Source: JBKPNZ01 sp046732895
GTDB taxonomy: Bacteria > Actinomycetota > Thermoleophilia > Solirubrobacterales > 70-9
NCBI GenBank assembly: GCA_046732895.1
Contig: JBKPNZ010000029.1
Coordinates: forward strand, 1 to 53,808
DNA length: 53,808 nt
Direction: 5' to 3'
The translations under genes and the position numbers were made by a program. The number at the start of each line of letters is the position of its first letter. Position 1 is the stretch's first letter. Positions 1 through 8,777 of the stretch are shown piece after piece. The notes below the pieces were generated by a model. That model did no database searches. It had not been told where the DNA came from and worked only from the letters and a program-made list of their open reading frames with translations.

Positions 1-586
1 ACCCGAGGACGTCGAGATACCCGCGGTCGCCGAAGTTGCAGAGGAGCAGGACGCCGACGCGGTGACCGCCGACCACTCGGGATGCGGTGCCGATGCCGCC
101 GGGAAAGCCGAAGCACTGCATTCCGGTACCCGCCCCGACACTCCCTTCGGCCACGTCGTCGCCCAGGCTCGCCACAGCACGCTCCACGTCGCCGGCTACG
201 ACCGTCCGGGAATCCGCCATGTCCCCGTCGTCGCACTCGCCGACCACCGGGATGACGACGTTCTCAGGACCTCGTCCAGAGGCCACGATCGCAGCCTGCA
301 GCACCGTGCCGACGGCATGGGTGCCACAGAGGTAGACGGGCGTCTCCATCGCACCCCGTTCCTCGATCTCGAGCTTGCCGGTGAGCTCGCCGTAGCCGTT
401 GATCGTCGCAACGCCGGCGAGCGCCGGAAGGGAGGGCGGCGCCACCACGCTCACCCCTGTGCGCTCGCCGCTCGCCGCCTGCGCGTGACCGACGCGGACG
501 CCAGGGACGTCGGTGATCGCGTTGCGGGGGCCGGGTTGGGCGAGGCCGACCGCTCCGGCGATGTCACGCCAGCGAGTCTCAGCCAT
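1..586 (-). CDS. P1-family aminopeptidase (DmpA/BapA-like), 3' end beyond window
   Basis: The reverse-strand frame from an ATG at 586 stays open to the window edge, giving 195 codons. It reads as the N-terminal part of a P1 peptidase: 'ITDVPGVRVGHA' near residue 25 and 'GSVGAGTGMQCFGFPGGIGT' near residues 150-170 are family hallmarks. P1 enzymes are made as one chain that cleaves itself in front of the nucleophile Ser; that residue lies in the missing C-terminal half, so activity cannot be judged. The family includes L/D-aminopeptidase DmpA and the beta-peptidyl aminopeptidases. The start overlaps the stop of the upstream ABC ATPase by 8 bases, so it is the last visible gene of the peptide-uptake operon. 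It could trim imported peptides; substrate choice between alpha and beta linkages is unknown. Confidence 0.85.
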   Translation of the reverse strand, partial: MAETRWRDIAGAVGLAQPGPRNAITDVPGVRVGHAQAASGERTGVSVVAPPSLPALAGVATINGYGELTGKLEIEERGAMETPVYLCGTHAVGTVLQAAIVASGRGPENVVIPVVGECDDGDMADSRTVVAGDVERAVASLGDDVAEGSVGAGTGMQCFGFPGGIGTASRVVGGHRVGVLLLCNFGDRGYLDVLG

Positions 587-1556
587 CGGATGCGGCGCCC
601 GCGCCCTGCGTTGGATCGTGCAGGAGGCATGCCGCCACCTGGCCGGGCCCGCCAGCCTCGAACAACGGGGGATCGACCCGGTCGCACGGCTCGAAGCGCC
701 GCGGGCACCGCGGATGGAACCGGCATCCGGAGGGGACCGCAGTCGCGTCGGGCAGCTCCCCCGGGAGCAGCTCCCGCGCGCCGCCCCCACCCGCCGTCGG
801 AACCGGAATCGCCGTGACCAGCGCCTGCGTGTACGGGTGCTGCGGCCGCTCGATCACGTCCACCGCGGCGCCCTGCTCGACGACCCGGCCGAGGTACATG
901 ACGGCGATCCGGTCGCACAGCGACCAGGCGAGGCTGAGGTCGTGCGTGATGAAGACGAGCGCCAGGCCGCGGCGTCGCTGGAGCTCCACGAGCACGTTGA
1001 GGATCTGGGAGCGCACGGACGCATCGAGCATCGACACCGGCTCATCGCAGATGAGCCCCTCGGGCTCGAGCACGAGCGCGGCCGCGATCGCGACGCGCTG
1101 ACGCTGGCCGCCCGACAGCTGGTGTGGGTAGCGCTCGAGGTACCGCTCGGGGTCGAGGCCCACGTCCTCGAGGGCGCGCCGCACGCGTGCCCCGTGCTCG
1201 GAGCGGGGCACGCCCTGCACGACGAGCGGTTCGGTGACGATCGCAGCGATCCGCTGGCGCGGGTTGAGCGTCTGGTATGGGTCCTGGAAGATCATCTGGA
1301 CCCGGCGGCGCAGCTCGGCCCGGCCCGCCTTCCCGTTCGCAGAGCTCCCGGCCAGCGAGACCTCCCCCGCGCTCGGCTCGACCAGGGCCATCATCGCCCG
1401 GGCCAGGGTCGACTTGCCACAGCCGGACTCGCCGACCACGCCGAGGATTTCGCCCCGCCGCCAATCAAGCGACACCCCGTCGAGCGCCTGGGCCGTCTTG
1501 CGACGTGCGCGGAACTGCACCGCGAGGTCACGGACCTCCATCAGGGCGTCGCTCAT
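579..1556 (-). CDS. Peptide ABC transporter ATP-binding protein (OppF/DppF type)
   Basis: The 325-residue protein is the second nucleotide-binding subunit of a peptide/nickel-type importer on the inner face of the membrane. It shows Walker A GESGCGKST, signature LSGGQRQRV, Walker B LICDEP and the C-terminal oligopeptide-ABC extension with its Cys cluster (GCRFHPRCP). The chosen ATG at 1556 overlaps the stop of the preceding ATPase as ATGA; the longer open frame upstream to 1709 is a shadow inside that gene. Its own end overlaps the peptidase start. The D-loop reads SMLDAS instead of the common SALDVS, a tolerated variant. Family is certain; the ligand is not readable from this subunit. Confidence 0.93.
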   Translation of the reverse strand: MSDALMEVRDLAVQFRARRKTAQALDGVSLDWRRGEILGVVGESGCGKSTLARAMMALVEPSAGEVSLAGSSANGKAGRAELRRRVQMIFQDPYQTLNPRQRIAAIVTEPLVVQGVPRSEHGARVRRALEDVGLDPERYLERYPHQLSGGQRQRVAIAAALVLEPEGLICDEPVSMLDASVRSQILNVLVELQRRRGLALVFITHDLSLAWSLCDRIAVMYLGRVVEQGAAVDVIERPQHPYTQALVTAIPVPTAGGGGARELLPGELPDATAVPSGCRFHPRCPRRFEPCDRVDPPLFEAGGPGQVAACLLHDPTQGAGAASDG

Positions 1557-2557
1557 CCCCGCACCGCCGTCATCGTCGGCTCGACCGCGGGCCACTCGGT
1601 CCATGGCGCGAAGTGACATGCGGCGGCCTGCCCGGGACGCACGTCTCGCAGCGCCGGATCGGCGAAGCAGCGCTCTGCCGCATAGGGACAGCGGGGCCGG
1701 AACCGGCAACCTTCGGGCATGTTCCCCGGATCAGGCGGGCCTCCGGGGATGGGTGTGGCGACTCCCCGGTGCCCGCCGATCACCGGGAGCGAGTCGAGCA
1801 GACGCTTCGTGTACGGATGCTGCGGAGCCTCGAACACGGCGCTCACGGGCCCAGTCTCGACGATCCGGCCCGCATACATGATCGCGATCCGATCGCAGGT
1901 CTCGGCCAGCACGCCCATGTCGTGAGAGATGAGGATGAGGGCCAGGCCGAGCTGTTTCCGCAGGCCCTCGAGGAGCTGCAGGACCTGAGCCTGCATCACC
2001 ACATCGAGCGCGGTGGTGGGCTCGTCGGCGATCACCAGAGAGGGTCGACAGGCGAGCGCCAGGGCGATCATCACCCGCTGGCGCTGCCCGCCCGAGAGCT
2101 GGTGCGCGTAGCGACGGCCGAGGCCGGGCGTCAAGCCCACCGTCTCGAGCAGCTCGGCGATGCGGTCTCTGACCGCCGACGCGCTTGCGCGCTCGTGCAG
2201 GCGAATCGCCTCAGCGATCTGCGCGTCGACGCGCTGCACGGGGTCGAGCGAGTTCATCGCTCCCTGGAAGACCAGCGAGATATGGCGCCAGCGGACGAGC
2301 TGCATGCCCGCCTCGGTTCGCTTGCCGATGTTGAGCGGCTCGTCGACTCCGGGCGGCCGGAGCGTCACGGTCCCGGACTGGCGGAGCGCCGGCGGCAGCA
2401 GCTTCATCAGCGCGAGCGCCGTGGTGGTCTTCCCACAGCCGGACTCACCCGCAAGGCCCAGAGCCTCTCCCTGCTCGAGCTCGAAATCGACACCGTCCAC
2501 GATCGGCTGGCCGCGATGCTCCACCCGCAGATCGGCGACCTCGACCAGGGCGCTCAC
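1553..2557 (-). CDS. Peptide ABC transporter ATP-binding protein (OppD/DppD type)
   Basis: This is a 334-residue ATPase subunit with Walker A GESGCGKTTTA, signature LSGGQRQRV, Walker B VIADEPTTALDV and the C-terminal peptide-transporter extension (GCRFRPRCPYAAERC). The start is taken as GTG at 2557, which overlaps the permease stop as GTGA. The same frame is open far upstream, to 3235, but only as antisense-of-coding shadow without family similarity. It pairs with the OppF-like protein just downstream, as is normal for Opp/Dpp systems, which use two different ATPases. Translational coupling with both neighbours is likely from the 4-base overlaps. Confidence 0.93.
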   Translation of the reverse strand: MSALVEVADLRVEHRGQPIVDGVDFELEQGEALGLAGESGCGKTTTALALMKLLPPALRQSGTVTLRPPGVDEPLNIGKRTEAGMQLVRWRHISLVFQGAMNSLDPVQRVDAQIAEAIRLHERASASAVRDRIAELLETVGLTPGLGRRYAHQLSGGQRQRVMIALALACRPSLVIADEPTTALDVVMQAQVLQLLEGLRKQLGLALILISHDMGVLAETCDRIAIMYAGRIVETGPVSAVFEAPQHPYTKRLLDSLPVIGGHRGVATPIPGGPPDPGNMPEGCRFRPRCPYAAERCFADPALRDVRPGQAAACHFAPWTEWPAVEPTMTAVRG

Positions 2558-3462
2558 CCGTGTTGCTCCCGTAGCCGCGGGTTCACGTGCTCCTCGAACA
2601 GGTAGCCGAGCATCGATACGGCGAGCACCAGCACGGTGATGCACAGGCCGGGTGGGATCACGTACCACCATGCCTCGGCACTGGGGGCGCCCGATTGGAA
2701 CGCGTTCTCGAGCATGGTGCCCCAGGAGATGCGGGTCGGATCGCCCAGGCCGAGGAAGGAAAGAGCTGCCTCCGACAGGATCGCGACCGCCACGATCAAG
2801 ACGGTGTTGGCGAAGATCAGGGGTGCCGTATTGGGCAGGATGTGGGTCCGGATGATGTAGCCGTCTCCGGCTCCGAGCGCACGGGCGCGCTCGACGAACG
2901 CACGCTCGCGGAGCGTCAGCACCTGAGCGCGGACGATCCGTCCCGTTCCCGCCCACGAGGTGAGTCCGATGACCGCGATCAGGACCGTCAGCGAGGGATT
3001 GAGGAGCCTGGCGAGGACGATCATCAACGGCAGCGTGGGGATCACCAGGAACCAGTTCTCGAGCGAATCGAGGATGCGGTCGGTCCACCCGCCGAAATAG
3101 CCGCTCGCGAGGCCGACCGCCGATCCCAGGACGGCCGAGATCGCGGCGGCGGCAAACCCCACCACGATCGAGACCCGCGCCCCGACGAGCAGCTGCGAGA
3201 AGACGTCGGAGCCGTTCTCCGTGGTTCCGAGCCAATGGTCGGTGCTCGGCGGCTGGAGCACGGCGAGGCTCGACGCGTCCGGGTCGTAGGGCGCGATGGC
3301 GCTGCCGAAGATGGCGACGAACACGGCGAGCCCGATCACCCCGAGCCCGATGCGCCCGCGCCAGGTGTCCAGCAGGAGGTTCCGAACCGTGCGGTCGCTC
3401 ACGACCGGAATCGACTCGGGCTCCACCGCGATGATCGGCCCGCTGGCCTGCTCCGCGCTCAC
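2554..3462 (-). CDS. Peptide ABC transporter permease (DppC/OppC type)
   Basis: A 302-residue inner-membrane permease. A short cytoplasmic N-terminus leads into a first membrane helix (IGLGVIGLAVFVAIFGSAIA), followed by a periplasmic loop with 'HWLGTTENGSDVFSQLLVGA', the typical DppC signature, and then five more hydrophobic segments. The EAA-type loop that contacts the ATPase is visible around 'ERARALGAGDGYIIRTHILP'. It lies 10 bases after the other permease and overlaps the OppD-like start by 4 bases. Confidence 0.93.
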   Translation of the reverse strand: MSAEQASGPIIAVEPESIPVVSDRTVRNLLLDTWRGRIGLGVIGLAVFVAIFGSAIAPYDPDASSLAVLQPPSTDHWLGTTENGSDVFSQLLVGARVSIVVGFAAAAISAVLGSAVGLASGYFGGWTDRILDSLENWFLVIPTLPLMIVLARLLNPSLTVLIAVIGLTSWAGTGRIVRAQVLTLRERAFVERARALGAGDGYIIRTHILPNTAPLIFANTVLIVAVAILSEAALSFLGLGDPTRISWGTMLENAFQSGAPSAEAWWYVIPPGLCITVLVLAVSMLGYLFEEHVNPRLREQHG

Positions 3463-3472
3463 AGCCGCACCC

Positions 3473-4441
3473 TCACCGCGACTGAACCCGCGGGTCCAGG
3501 TAGAAGTAGAGGCAGTCGGCCAGCAGGTTCGCGAGGATCACGGCGGCTGAGAAGACCAGGAACGTCCCCTGGAGCACCGGGAAGTCCTTGTCGTTGATGG
3601 CCTCGAAGCTGAGCTCCCCCAGCCCGGGCCAGGAGAAGATCGTCTCGATCGTGATCGCCCCGCCGACCACTGCCCCGAACTGGATCGCCGACAGCGTCAC
3701 GAGGGGAAGCAGCGCATTCGGTACGGCGTGGCGCCGAACGACGCGCTCCCAGGGGAGCCCGATGGCCCGCTTCACCGTGATGAAGTCCTCGGTGAGCACG
3801 TCCACCATCGACGAGCGCATGATGAGGAAGTACTGGCCGAGCAGCATCAGCGTCATCGCCGTTGCGGGCAGCACGAGGTGCTTGGCCACGTCCAGCGCCT
3901 GGGCGAACCAGCTGGAGAACTCCACACCCGGCGTCATCTGCAGGCCCGAGGGGAAGATCGGTATCCAGACTGCGAATACGAGGATCAGGATGATCCCGAT
4001 CCAGTACTCCGGCGCCGAGTACGTGAACAGGCTGAAGCCCAGCAGGTTGTTGTCGGTGCGCTTCCCTCGCCTGGTCGCGGCCACCACCCCCATCCAGGCG
4101 CCGATCAGCGTGGCGAGAAGGGTGCCGGTGCCGACCAGGAGCAGCGTCCAGGGCAGCGCATCCTTGATCTCGTCCCAGACCGGCTGACGGCTGCGCTGGC
4201 TGAGCCCCAGATCGAGGCGCAGCGTGTCGCCGACGTAGTCCGTGAACTGCCCGGTGAGGGGCTTGTCGAGGCCGTAGTCGCTGCGCAGCTTCGCGATCTC
4301 CTGCGGGGTCGCCTGGGGAAGGCGGGCGAGCTGACTCGTGGGGTCGCCCATCACCCGGAACAGGAAGAAGTTGAAGACCAGGACGAACGCGAACGTCACC
4401 AGGGCCGCGCCCGCCTTGCCGGCGAGCCAGCGGCCGCTCAC
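3473..4441 (-). CDS. Peptide ABC transporter permease (DppB/OppB type)
   Basis: A 322-residue permease with the DppB layout: an N-terminal helix (ALVTFAFVLVFNFFLFRVMG), a periplasmic domain containing 'LRSDYGLDKPLTGQFTDYV', then five helices and the EAA loop 'RAIGLPWERVVRRHAVPNAL'. The C-terminus 'YFYLDPRVQSR' is characteristic (YxxLDPRV). It forms the heterodimeric channel with the DppC-like protein. It lies 10 bases after the binding-protein gene, in the usual order SBP-B-C-D-F. Confidence 0.93.
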   Translation of the reverse strand: MSGRWLAGKAGAALVTFAFVLVFNFFLFRVMGDPTSQLARLPQATPQEIAKLRSDYGLDKPLTGQFTDYVGDTLRLDLGLSQRSRQPVWDEIKDALPWTLLLVGTGTLLATLIGAWMGVVAATRRGKRTDNNLLGFSLFTYSAPEYWIGIILILVFAVWIPIFPSGLQMTPGVEFSSWFAQALDVAKHLVLPATAMTLMLLGQYFLIMRSSMVDVLTEDFITVKRAIGLPWERVVRRHAVPNALLPLVTLSAIQFGAVVGGAITIETIFSWPGLGELSFEAINDKDFPVLQGTFLVFSAAVILANLLADCLYFYLDPRVQSR

Positions 4442-4451
4442 GGGATGCCCC

Positions 4452-6269
4452 TCACTCCTCCACCTCCAGCGGCTCGCTGCTCCGCCGGCGACGGGAGCGG
4501 ATGACGACGAAGGCGCCGCCGGCCACGATCACGACCGCGATGACCACGATGGCAACGCCCGAGCCGCCCCCGCCGGTCTCGCCGCTGGCGCTACCGGGTT
4601 CGAGCGTGAGCAACGGCTCGTACGAGGTCTGATCGCAGAACGCGTCCCCCGTGGAGTCCTCGGGGCAGGTCGGTTCGACGTTCGCCAGGCGGTCCGTCCG
4701 GTACGCCTGGAGATTCGGGTCGTACGTCAGGACCAGGTACGGCAGGTCCTCCTGCGTCATCCCGACCATCCGCTGGATGATCTCCTTGCGCTGCTCGGTG
4801 TCAAATGACCCGGCCTGCTCCTTGTAGAGCTCGTCGTACTGCGGATTCGAGTAGAAGGAATCCGAGGATCCGCCGATCTCCTGCGTGGTCAGGATGCTGA
4901 GCAGGAAGCTGGGATCGTAGGGGTCGCCGCCCCACCCCCAGATGAAGGTGTCGAACGCCGGTGCCGGCTTGCCGTCCACCTTCCTCACGGTCAGGTCATA
5001 GAGCTTGTCCGTGCTGACCACCTGAACGTTGAACTCGATGCCGACATCCGCGGCCTGTTCGGCGATCAGCTTCGCCGCCTGGATGTTGTACGGCGATTCG
5101 GAGCGCACGTAGAGATCAAAGGACAGCTCCTCGTCGCCCTTCGTCCGTGGCCCGTCCCCGTTCTGGACCCAGCCCGCATCGTCGAGGAGCTGATTTGCCT
5201 TGTCTGGATCGAATGCGTAGTCGTCGGCCGGCTGCTCGTAGAACGACTTGTAGAAGGGCGGCAGGATGCCGTGCCCCTCGAACGAGGTGCCGCGGGCGGC
5301 GATCTGGTTGATGCGCTCCCGATCGACGGCATAGGCCACCGCCTGGCGGACGGCCGGGTCCTGGATTGCGGGATTGAGCTCCGCGTCCGGGCAGTTCTTC
5401 TCCGAGCACATGTTGAACGCCAGCTCGGTGTACGCGGGCGAGGACGCCTGGAGCGTCTCGATGTTCGGCTCATCGCCGAGTCGCGCGAAGTTGCCCGCCG
5501 ACACCTCGGGCACCATGTCGACCTCGCCCAGCTGCAGCGCCCGTTCCGCGGCGTCCTGGTTGCCGTAGCGGATGAACTGGATCTCGTCGAACTTGGGCTC
5601 CGGGCCGCGGAAGTTCGGATTCCTCTCCATCCGCGTGATGTGCTGCGGGTCGAACTCGGTGACCACGAACGGCCCACTCCCGACAAGCGGAACGTCGGGC
5701 TTGTACGAGCCGGTCAGATCGCTGACGGGGACCTTGCCCCAGATGTGCTCGGGGAGGATGTAGATGAACAGGCCGCCGACGATGCGCGCGTCCGGCTGCT
5801 TCGTGTGGATCACGACCGTCTCGTCATCGGGCGTCTCGATCTTGGTGATGTTGTCCGTGTAGCTGGTGAACAGCGCGCCCTTGCTGCCGAGCACCTCCAG
5901 CGAGTATTTGACGTCGGCCGAGGTGATCGGCTCGCCGTCGGACCATTTCGCGCCCTTGACGAGGTGGAACGTCACCGTCTTGCGGTCATCGGAGACGTCC
6001 CAGCTCTCGGCGATGCCCGGAGCCGGCGTCAGATCCTTCGGGCTGAAGTTCACGAGCAGGTCCCAGTTGATCGCCCAGATCGAGTAGTCCTCCTCGTCCT
6101 GGCCCACGAAGGGGTTGATCGTGTTCGGGGCCTGCGCCCAGCCGATCTTCAGGATGGCGTCGTCGCCCTTCTTCGAGTCCTGCGCCCCCGACGGCGAAGC
6201 CAGCGCAACCGCCAGCGCCACGATCGCCGCCAGTGCGCCCGCCATGGTCCACACTCTCCTGAGCCTCAT
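4452..6269 (-). CDS. ABC transporter substrate-binding protein, family 5, with C-terminal membrane anchor
   Basis: This 605-residue protein captures the peptide-like substrate outside the cell. Residues 1-30 form a Sec signal peptide ending near 'ASPSGAQ', with no lipobox Cys. The middle is SBP family 5 ('LTPAPGIAESWDVSDDRKTV', 'FHLVKGAKWSDGEPITSADV'). After a Gly/Ser linker near residue 560 comes a single membrane helix (VAIVVIAVVIVAGGAFVVI) and a basic tail RSRRRRSSEP. So the protein is probably held on the membrane by its C-terminus, not as a lipoprotein. It follows the LD-carboxypeptidase gene by 2 bases. It is the best handle on the system's substrate, but pocket residues cannot be assigned by reading. 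Confidence 0.93.
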   Translation of the reverse strand: MRLRRVWTMAGALAAIVALAVALASPSGAQDSKKGDDAILKIGWAQAPNTINPFVGQDEEDYSIWAINWDLLVNFSPKDLTPAPGIAESWDVSDDRKTVTFHLVKGAKWSDGEPITSADVKYSLEVLGSKGALFTSYTDNITKIETPDDETVVIHTKQPDARIVGGLFIYILPEHIWGKVPVSDLTGSYKPDVPLVGSGPFVVTEFDPQHITRMERNPNFRGPEPKFDEIQFIRYGNQDAAERALQLGEVDMVPEVSAGNFARLGDEPNIETLQASSPAYTELAFNMCSEKNCPDAELNPAIQDPAVRQAVAYAVDRERINQIAARGTSFEGHGILPPFYKSFYEQPADDYAFDPDKANQLLDDAGWVQNGDGPRTKGDEELSFDLYVRSESPYNIQAAKLIAEQAADVGIEFNVQVVSTDKLYDLTVRKVDGKPAPAFDTFIWGWGGDPYDPSFLLSILTTQEIGGSSDSFYSNPQYDELYKEQAGSFDTEQRKEIIQRMVGMTQEDLPYLVLTYDPNLQAYRTDRLANVEPTCPEDSTGDAFCDQTSYEPLLTLEPGSASGETGGGGSGVAIVVIAVVIVAGGAFVVIRSRRRRSSEPLEVEE

Positions 6270-6271
6270 CC

Positions 6272-7264
6272 CTAATCCCCTTCGGTTGGTTGGTCGTTTC
6301 CTGATTCCACGGCCGCCTCGATCATCTCGAGCGTCTTCGCGCCGCCGTCAAGCCGGACGGTGGCGCCGAGCGGCATCGTGGCCATGTGCTTGCCGTGGCC
6401 GCACGGCACGTTCGCGATTGCCGGGATCCCCAGAGGCGCGATCAGCTCGTCGAGGATCTCCTCGATCGAAAGCGTCGATTCGTACTCGTCGGGAATCGTC
6501 TGCGCCTTCAGGTTGACCGCCGTCCCGAACACGAAGCCCGCGGCGTTCTCAAGCTTGCCCGCCCGGATCAGGTGGTTGAGGGCGGTGTCGATCAGATACG
6601 TCTCCGTGTTCAGGTCCTCGGCCATCAGCACGCAGCCGTCGGTCTGGACCTCGAACGGCGTGCCGATGCTGGCGCTCAGGAGCGTCAGGCACCCGCCGAC
6701 GAGCGGCGCCTCGGCCACGCCATCCCCCACCGTGAGCACGTAGGGATTCTCCGGATCCTCGAAGACACGCCCGAGCGGCTCGGGACGGAAGGCGCGGTGG
6801 AACCACTCCTCCGTCACCTCGGTCAGCTCGTAGTCGCCCTTCTCGCGAGTGAACCGCAGGAAGCTCGGGCCATAGAACGTGACCCAGCCCGTGTGCGCGG
6901 CCAGCGCGAGGTGGAGCGCCGTGATGTCGCTGAAGCCACACACGATCCGCGGCTCACCGACGGCGCCCCAGTCGATCAGGTCGTGCAGGCGCGCTGTCCC
7001 GTAGCCGCCCTCCTGGACGTGCACCATGTCGATCCCGGGCTCGGAGAGGGCCCACTGCAGGTCGGCCGCCCGCTCGGCGTCGGTGCCCGCCAGGTATCCG
7101 TGGACCTTCCGGTGGTTCGGGCCGAAGATGACGCGGTGGCCGCGCGCCTCGAAGTAAGCGGTCGCCTGCTCGATCCCCGAGCGGGCGCGCGGCGGGCTCG
7201 CCGGCGCAACCACGGCGATCGTCGCCCTCTCGGGCAGGGCGGGGGGCTTGACGCGCGGCGGCAC
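6272..7264 (-). CDS. S66-family LD-carboxypeptidase (LdcA/MccF-like)
   Basis: The 330-residue cytoplasmic serine peptidase belongs to S66, whose members cut the L,D bond of murein tetrapeptides (LdcA) or peptidyl-nucleotide antibiotics (MccF). The nucleophile is Ser112 in 'CGFSDITAL'; the catalytic Glu lies in 'MAEDLNTETYLIDTAL' and the His in 'NVPCGHGKHM', so the Ser-Glu-His triad looks complete. The start is GTG at 7264, 3 bases after the TetR stop. The stop is 2 bases from the binding-protein start. Sitting between a regulator and a peptide importer, it probably processes the imported peptide; murein-peptide recycling is an alternative. Confidence 0.9.
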   Translation of the reverse strand: MPPRVKPPALPERATIAVVAPASPPRARSGIEQATAYFEARGHRVIFGPNHRKVHGYLAGTDAERAADLQWALSEPGIDMVHVQEGGYGTARLHDLIDWGAVGEPRIVCGFSDITALHLALAAHTGWVTFYGPSFLRFTREKGDYELTEVTEEWFHRAFRPEPLGRVFEDPENPYVLTVGDGVAEAPLVGGCLTLLSASIGTPFEVQTDGCVLMAEDLNTETYLIDTALNHLIRAGKLENAAGFVFGTAVNLKAQTIPDEYESTLSIEEILDELIAPLGIPAIANVPCGHGKHMATMPLGATVRLDGGAKTLEMIEAAVESGNDQPTEGD

Positions 7265-7267
7265 CCG

Positions 7268-7951
7268 CTACACCCCCTCTTCCCCGACGCGCTCGCGCGA
7301 CACGCTCTGGATGGCCTCGGCGATCAGGTCCCGCGAGGCCTGCAGCGAGCCCAGGACCAGCTCGACGTGCAGCTCGGCAACCTGCTCGAGCTTCAGCGGG
7401 CCGCGCGGGTCGAACCACAGCGCGACTCCGGTGCACTGGAGCAGGATCGCGTAGGTGGCGACATGTGCGTCCGTCGCATGCAGCGTGCCATCGCGGATGC
7501 CGTCGCGGATCATCTCGCTGAAGATCGCCTCGTAGTCGTCGCGCTTAGCGATCAGCGCGAGCCGCGGACCCTCGGTGAGCGCGCGGATCTCGGAGTCCGT
7601 GACGAAGGCCGCCAGACGGTGGACGCCGTGAAAGGCGACGTGCTCGCGCACGGCGGCCGCCAGCTTCAGCGCGGGCGAGTCGTGGCGATCCATCGCCGCG
7701 ACCACCTTCTCGGTCAGCCGGTCCATGAAGTCGTCCTGAAGGTGGACCAGGATCGCTTCCTTCGACGGGTACCAGTGATAGATCGCCGCGGGCTGTATTC
7801 CCGCCTCCGCGGCGATCGCCCGCATCGAGGTCGCGTGGTAGCCAAGGCGGGCGAAGAGCTCGATCGCTGCGCGGTCGATCTCGTCACGGGTCCCGGGCCC
7901 GCGACGTCGAACCGCGCGCTCATCGGCGATGGCTGTCCCGGGCTCAGCCAA
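7268..7951 (-). CDS. TetR-family regulator of the Kdd/Kce-peptide operon
   Basis: A TetR-type repressor of about 227 residues. The N-terminal HTH is clear: 'AAIELFARLGYHATSMRAIA' followed by 'AGIQPAAIYHWYPSKEAIL'. The C-terminal ligand domain is not specific. TTG at 7951 is preferred as start because it overlaps the kce stop as TTGGCTGA, matching the overlap style of the whole operon; the frame is open to 8017 but without conserved residues. It is co-transcribed in the middle of the lysine/peptide operon, so autoregulation from the kdd promoter is likely. Candidate operator copies are noted upstream of kdd. Confidence 0.85.
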   Translation of the reverse strand: MAEPGTAIADERAVRRRGPGTRDEIDRAAIELFARLGYHATSMRAIAAEAGIQPAAIYHWYPSKEAILVHLQDDFMDRLTEKVVAAMDRHDSPALKLAAAVREHVAFHGVHRLAAFVTDSEIRALTEGPRLALIAKRDDYEAIFSEMIRDGIRDGTLHATDAHVATYAILLQCTGVALWFDPRGPLKLEQVAELHVELVLGSLQASRDLIAEAIQSVSRERVGEEGV

Positions 7952-8777
7952 GCTGCAAGAGCTCCTTGGTCTGCTCCTCGGTGGCGACCTCGCGGCCCAG
8001 CGTCCGCGCAAGGCCAACGACCATCTCGACGAGGGCGGCGTTGGAGGGCGCCAGCACGCCCTTGCTCAGATAGGCGACGTCCTCGAGGCCGGTGCGAACG
8101 CCGGGGGCGCCGCGCAGAAGCGCCAGCGCCTCCATCCGCTGATGGTGGCGGCCGATGCAGGTGACCGTCCAGAACGTCCCGCTCGGGAGCGGGCGGAGCA
8201 TCGCCTCCAGCGCCTCCGGTGAGGCGTCGATCCCACCGGGCACGCCGAACACGAGATTGATCCGCAGGGGCTCTGGCAGGATCCCCTGCTCCAGCCAGCG
8301 AACCGCGCTGACGACGTGGCCGACGTCGAAGGCCTCGACCTCGAGCGCGATCCCCTCGCTCGTGGCGCGCTCGATGATCCCGCGGCCCGCCGGCGGTGGG
8401 GTGATGAACGTCTCGTCGCCGAAGTTCATCGATCCCGACTCGACACCCGAGATGTCCGGCTTCGCCTCGAGTCCGGTCGTGCGCTCTTCGATCGTCATGT
8501 CGTTCGCGCCACCGGTCGAGACCATCGTGAGCAGCTCGGACCCGGATCGGATCCGCTCGATCACGTCCTTGAACAGCTCAGGCCGCCCGCTCGGCGTCCC
8601 GTCGTCCTCGCGCACGTGGAGGTGGACGACCGTGGCGCCCGCGCCCGCAGCCTCGATGCTCGAGTCCGCGATCTCCTGCGTCGTATACGGGATGTTGGGG
8701 TTGTTCTCCCGGAAGACGTCGGCGCCCGTCACGGCCACGGTGACGACCACCGGATCGCTGTTCCACGCTGTATTCAT
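7944..8777 (-). CDS. kce: Beta-keto acid cleavage enzyme (BKACE; 3-keto-5-aminohexanoate cleavage enzyme type)
   Basis: A 277-residue (beta/alpha)8-barrel enzyme of the DUF849/BKACE family. Kce condenses 5-amino-3-oxohexanoate with acetyl-CoA to give acetoacetate and 3-aminobutyryl-CoA. The zinc motif HLHVR (His52, His54) is present, as are the family stretches 'VFGVPGGIDASPEALEAML' and 'FWTVTCIGRHHQ'. ATG at 8777 overlaps the preceding stop as ATGA; an upstream open frame to 8960 has no similarity. BKACE substrates vary across the family, but placement two genes after kdd strongly favours the lysine-pathway reaction. Confidence 0.88.
   Translation of the reverse strand: MNTAWNSDPVVVTVAVTGADVFRENNPNIPYTTQEIADSSIEAAGAGATVVHLHVREDDGTPSGRPELFKDVIERIRSGSELLTMVSTGGANDMTIEERTTGLEAKPDISGVESGSMNFGDETFITPPPAGRGIIERATSEGIALEVEAFDVGHVVSAVRWLEQGILPEPLRINLVFGVPGGIDASPEALEAMLRPLPSGTFWTVTCIGRHHQRMEALALLRGAPGVRTGLEDVAYLSKGVLAPSNAALVEMVVGLARTLGREVATEEQTKELLQLG

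Noticed and set aside
1277..2605. 442-codon plus-strand open frame
   Set aside because: Antisense to two well-supported ABC ATPase genes; composition is the Arg/Pro/His-rich type that high-GC shadows give.
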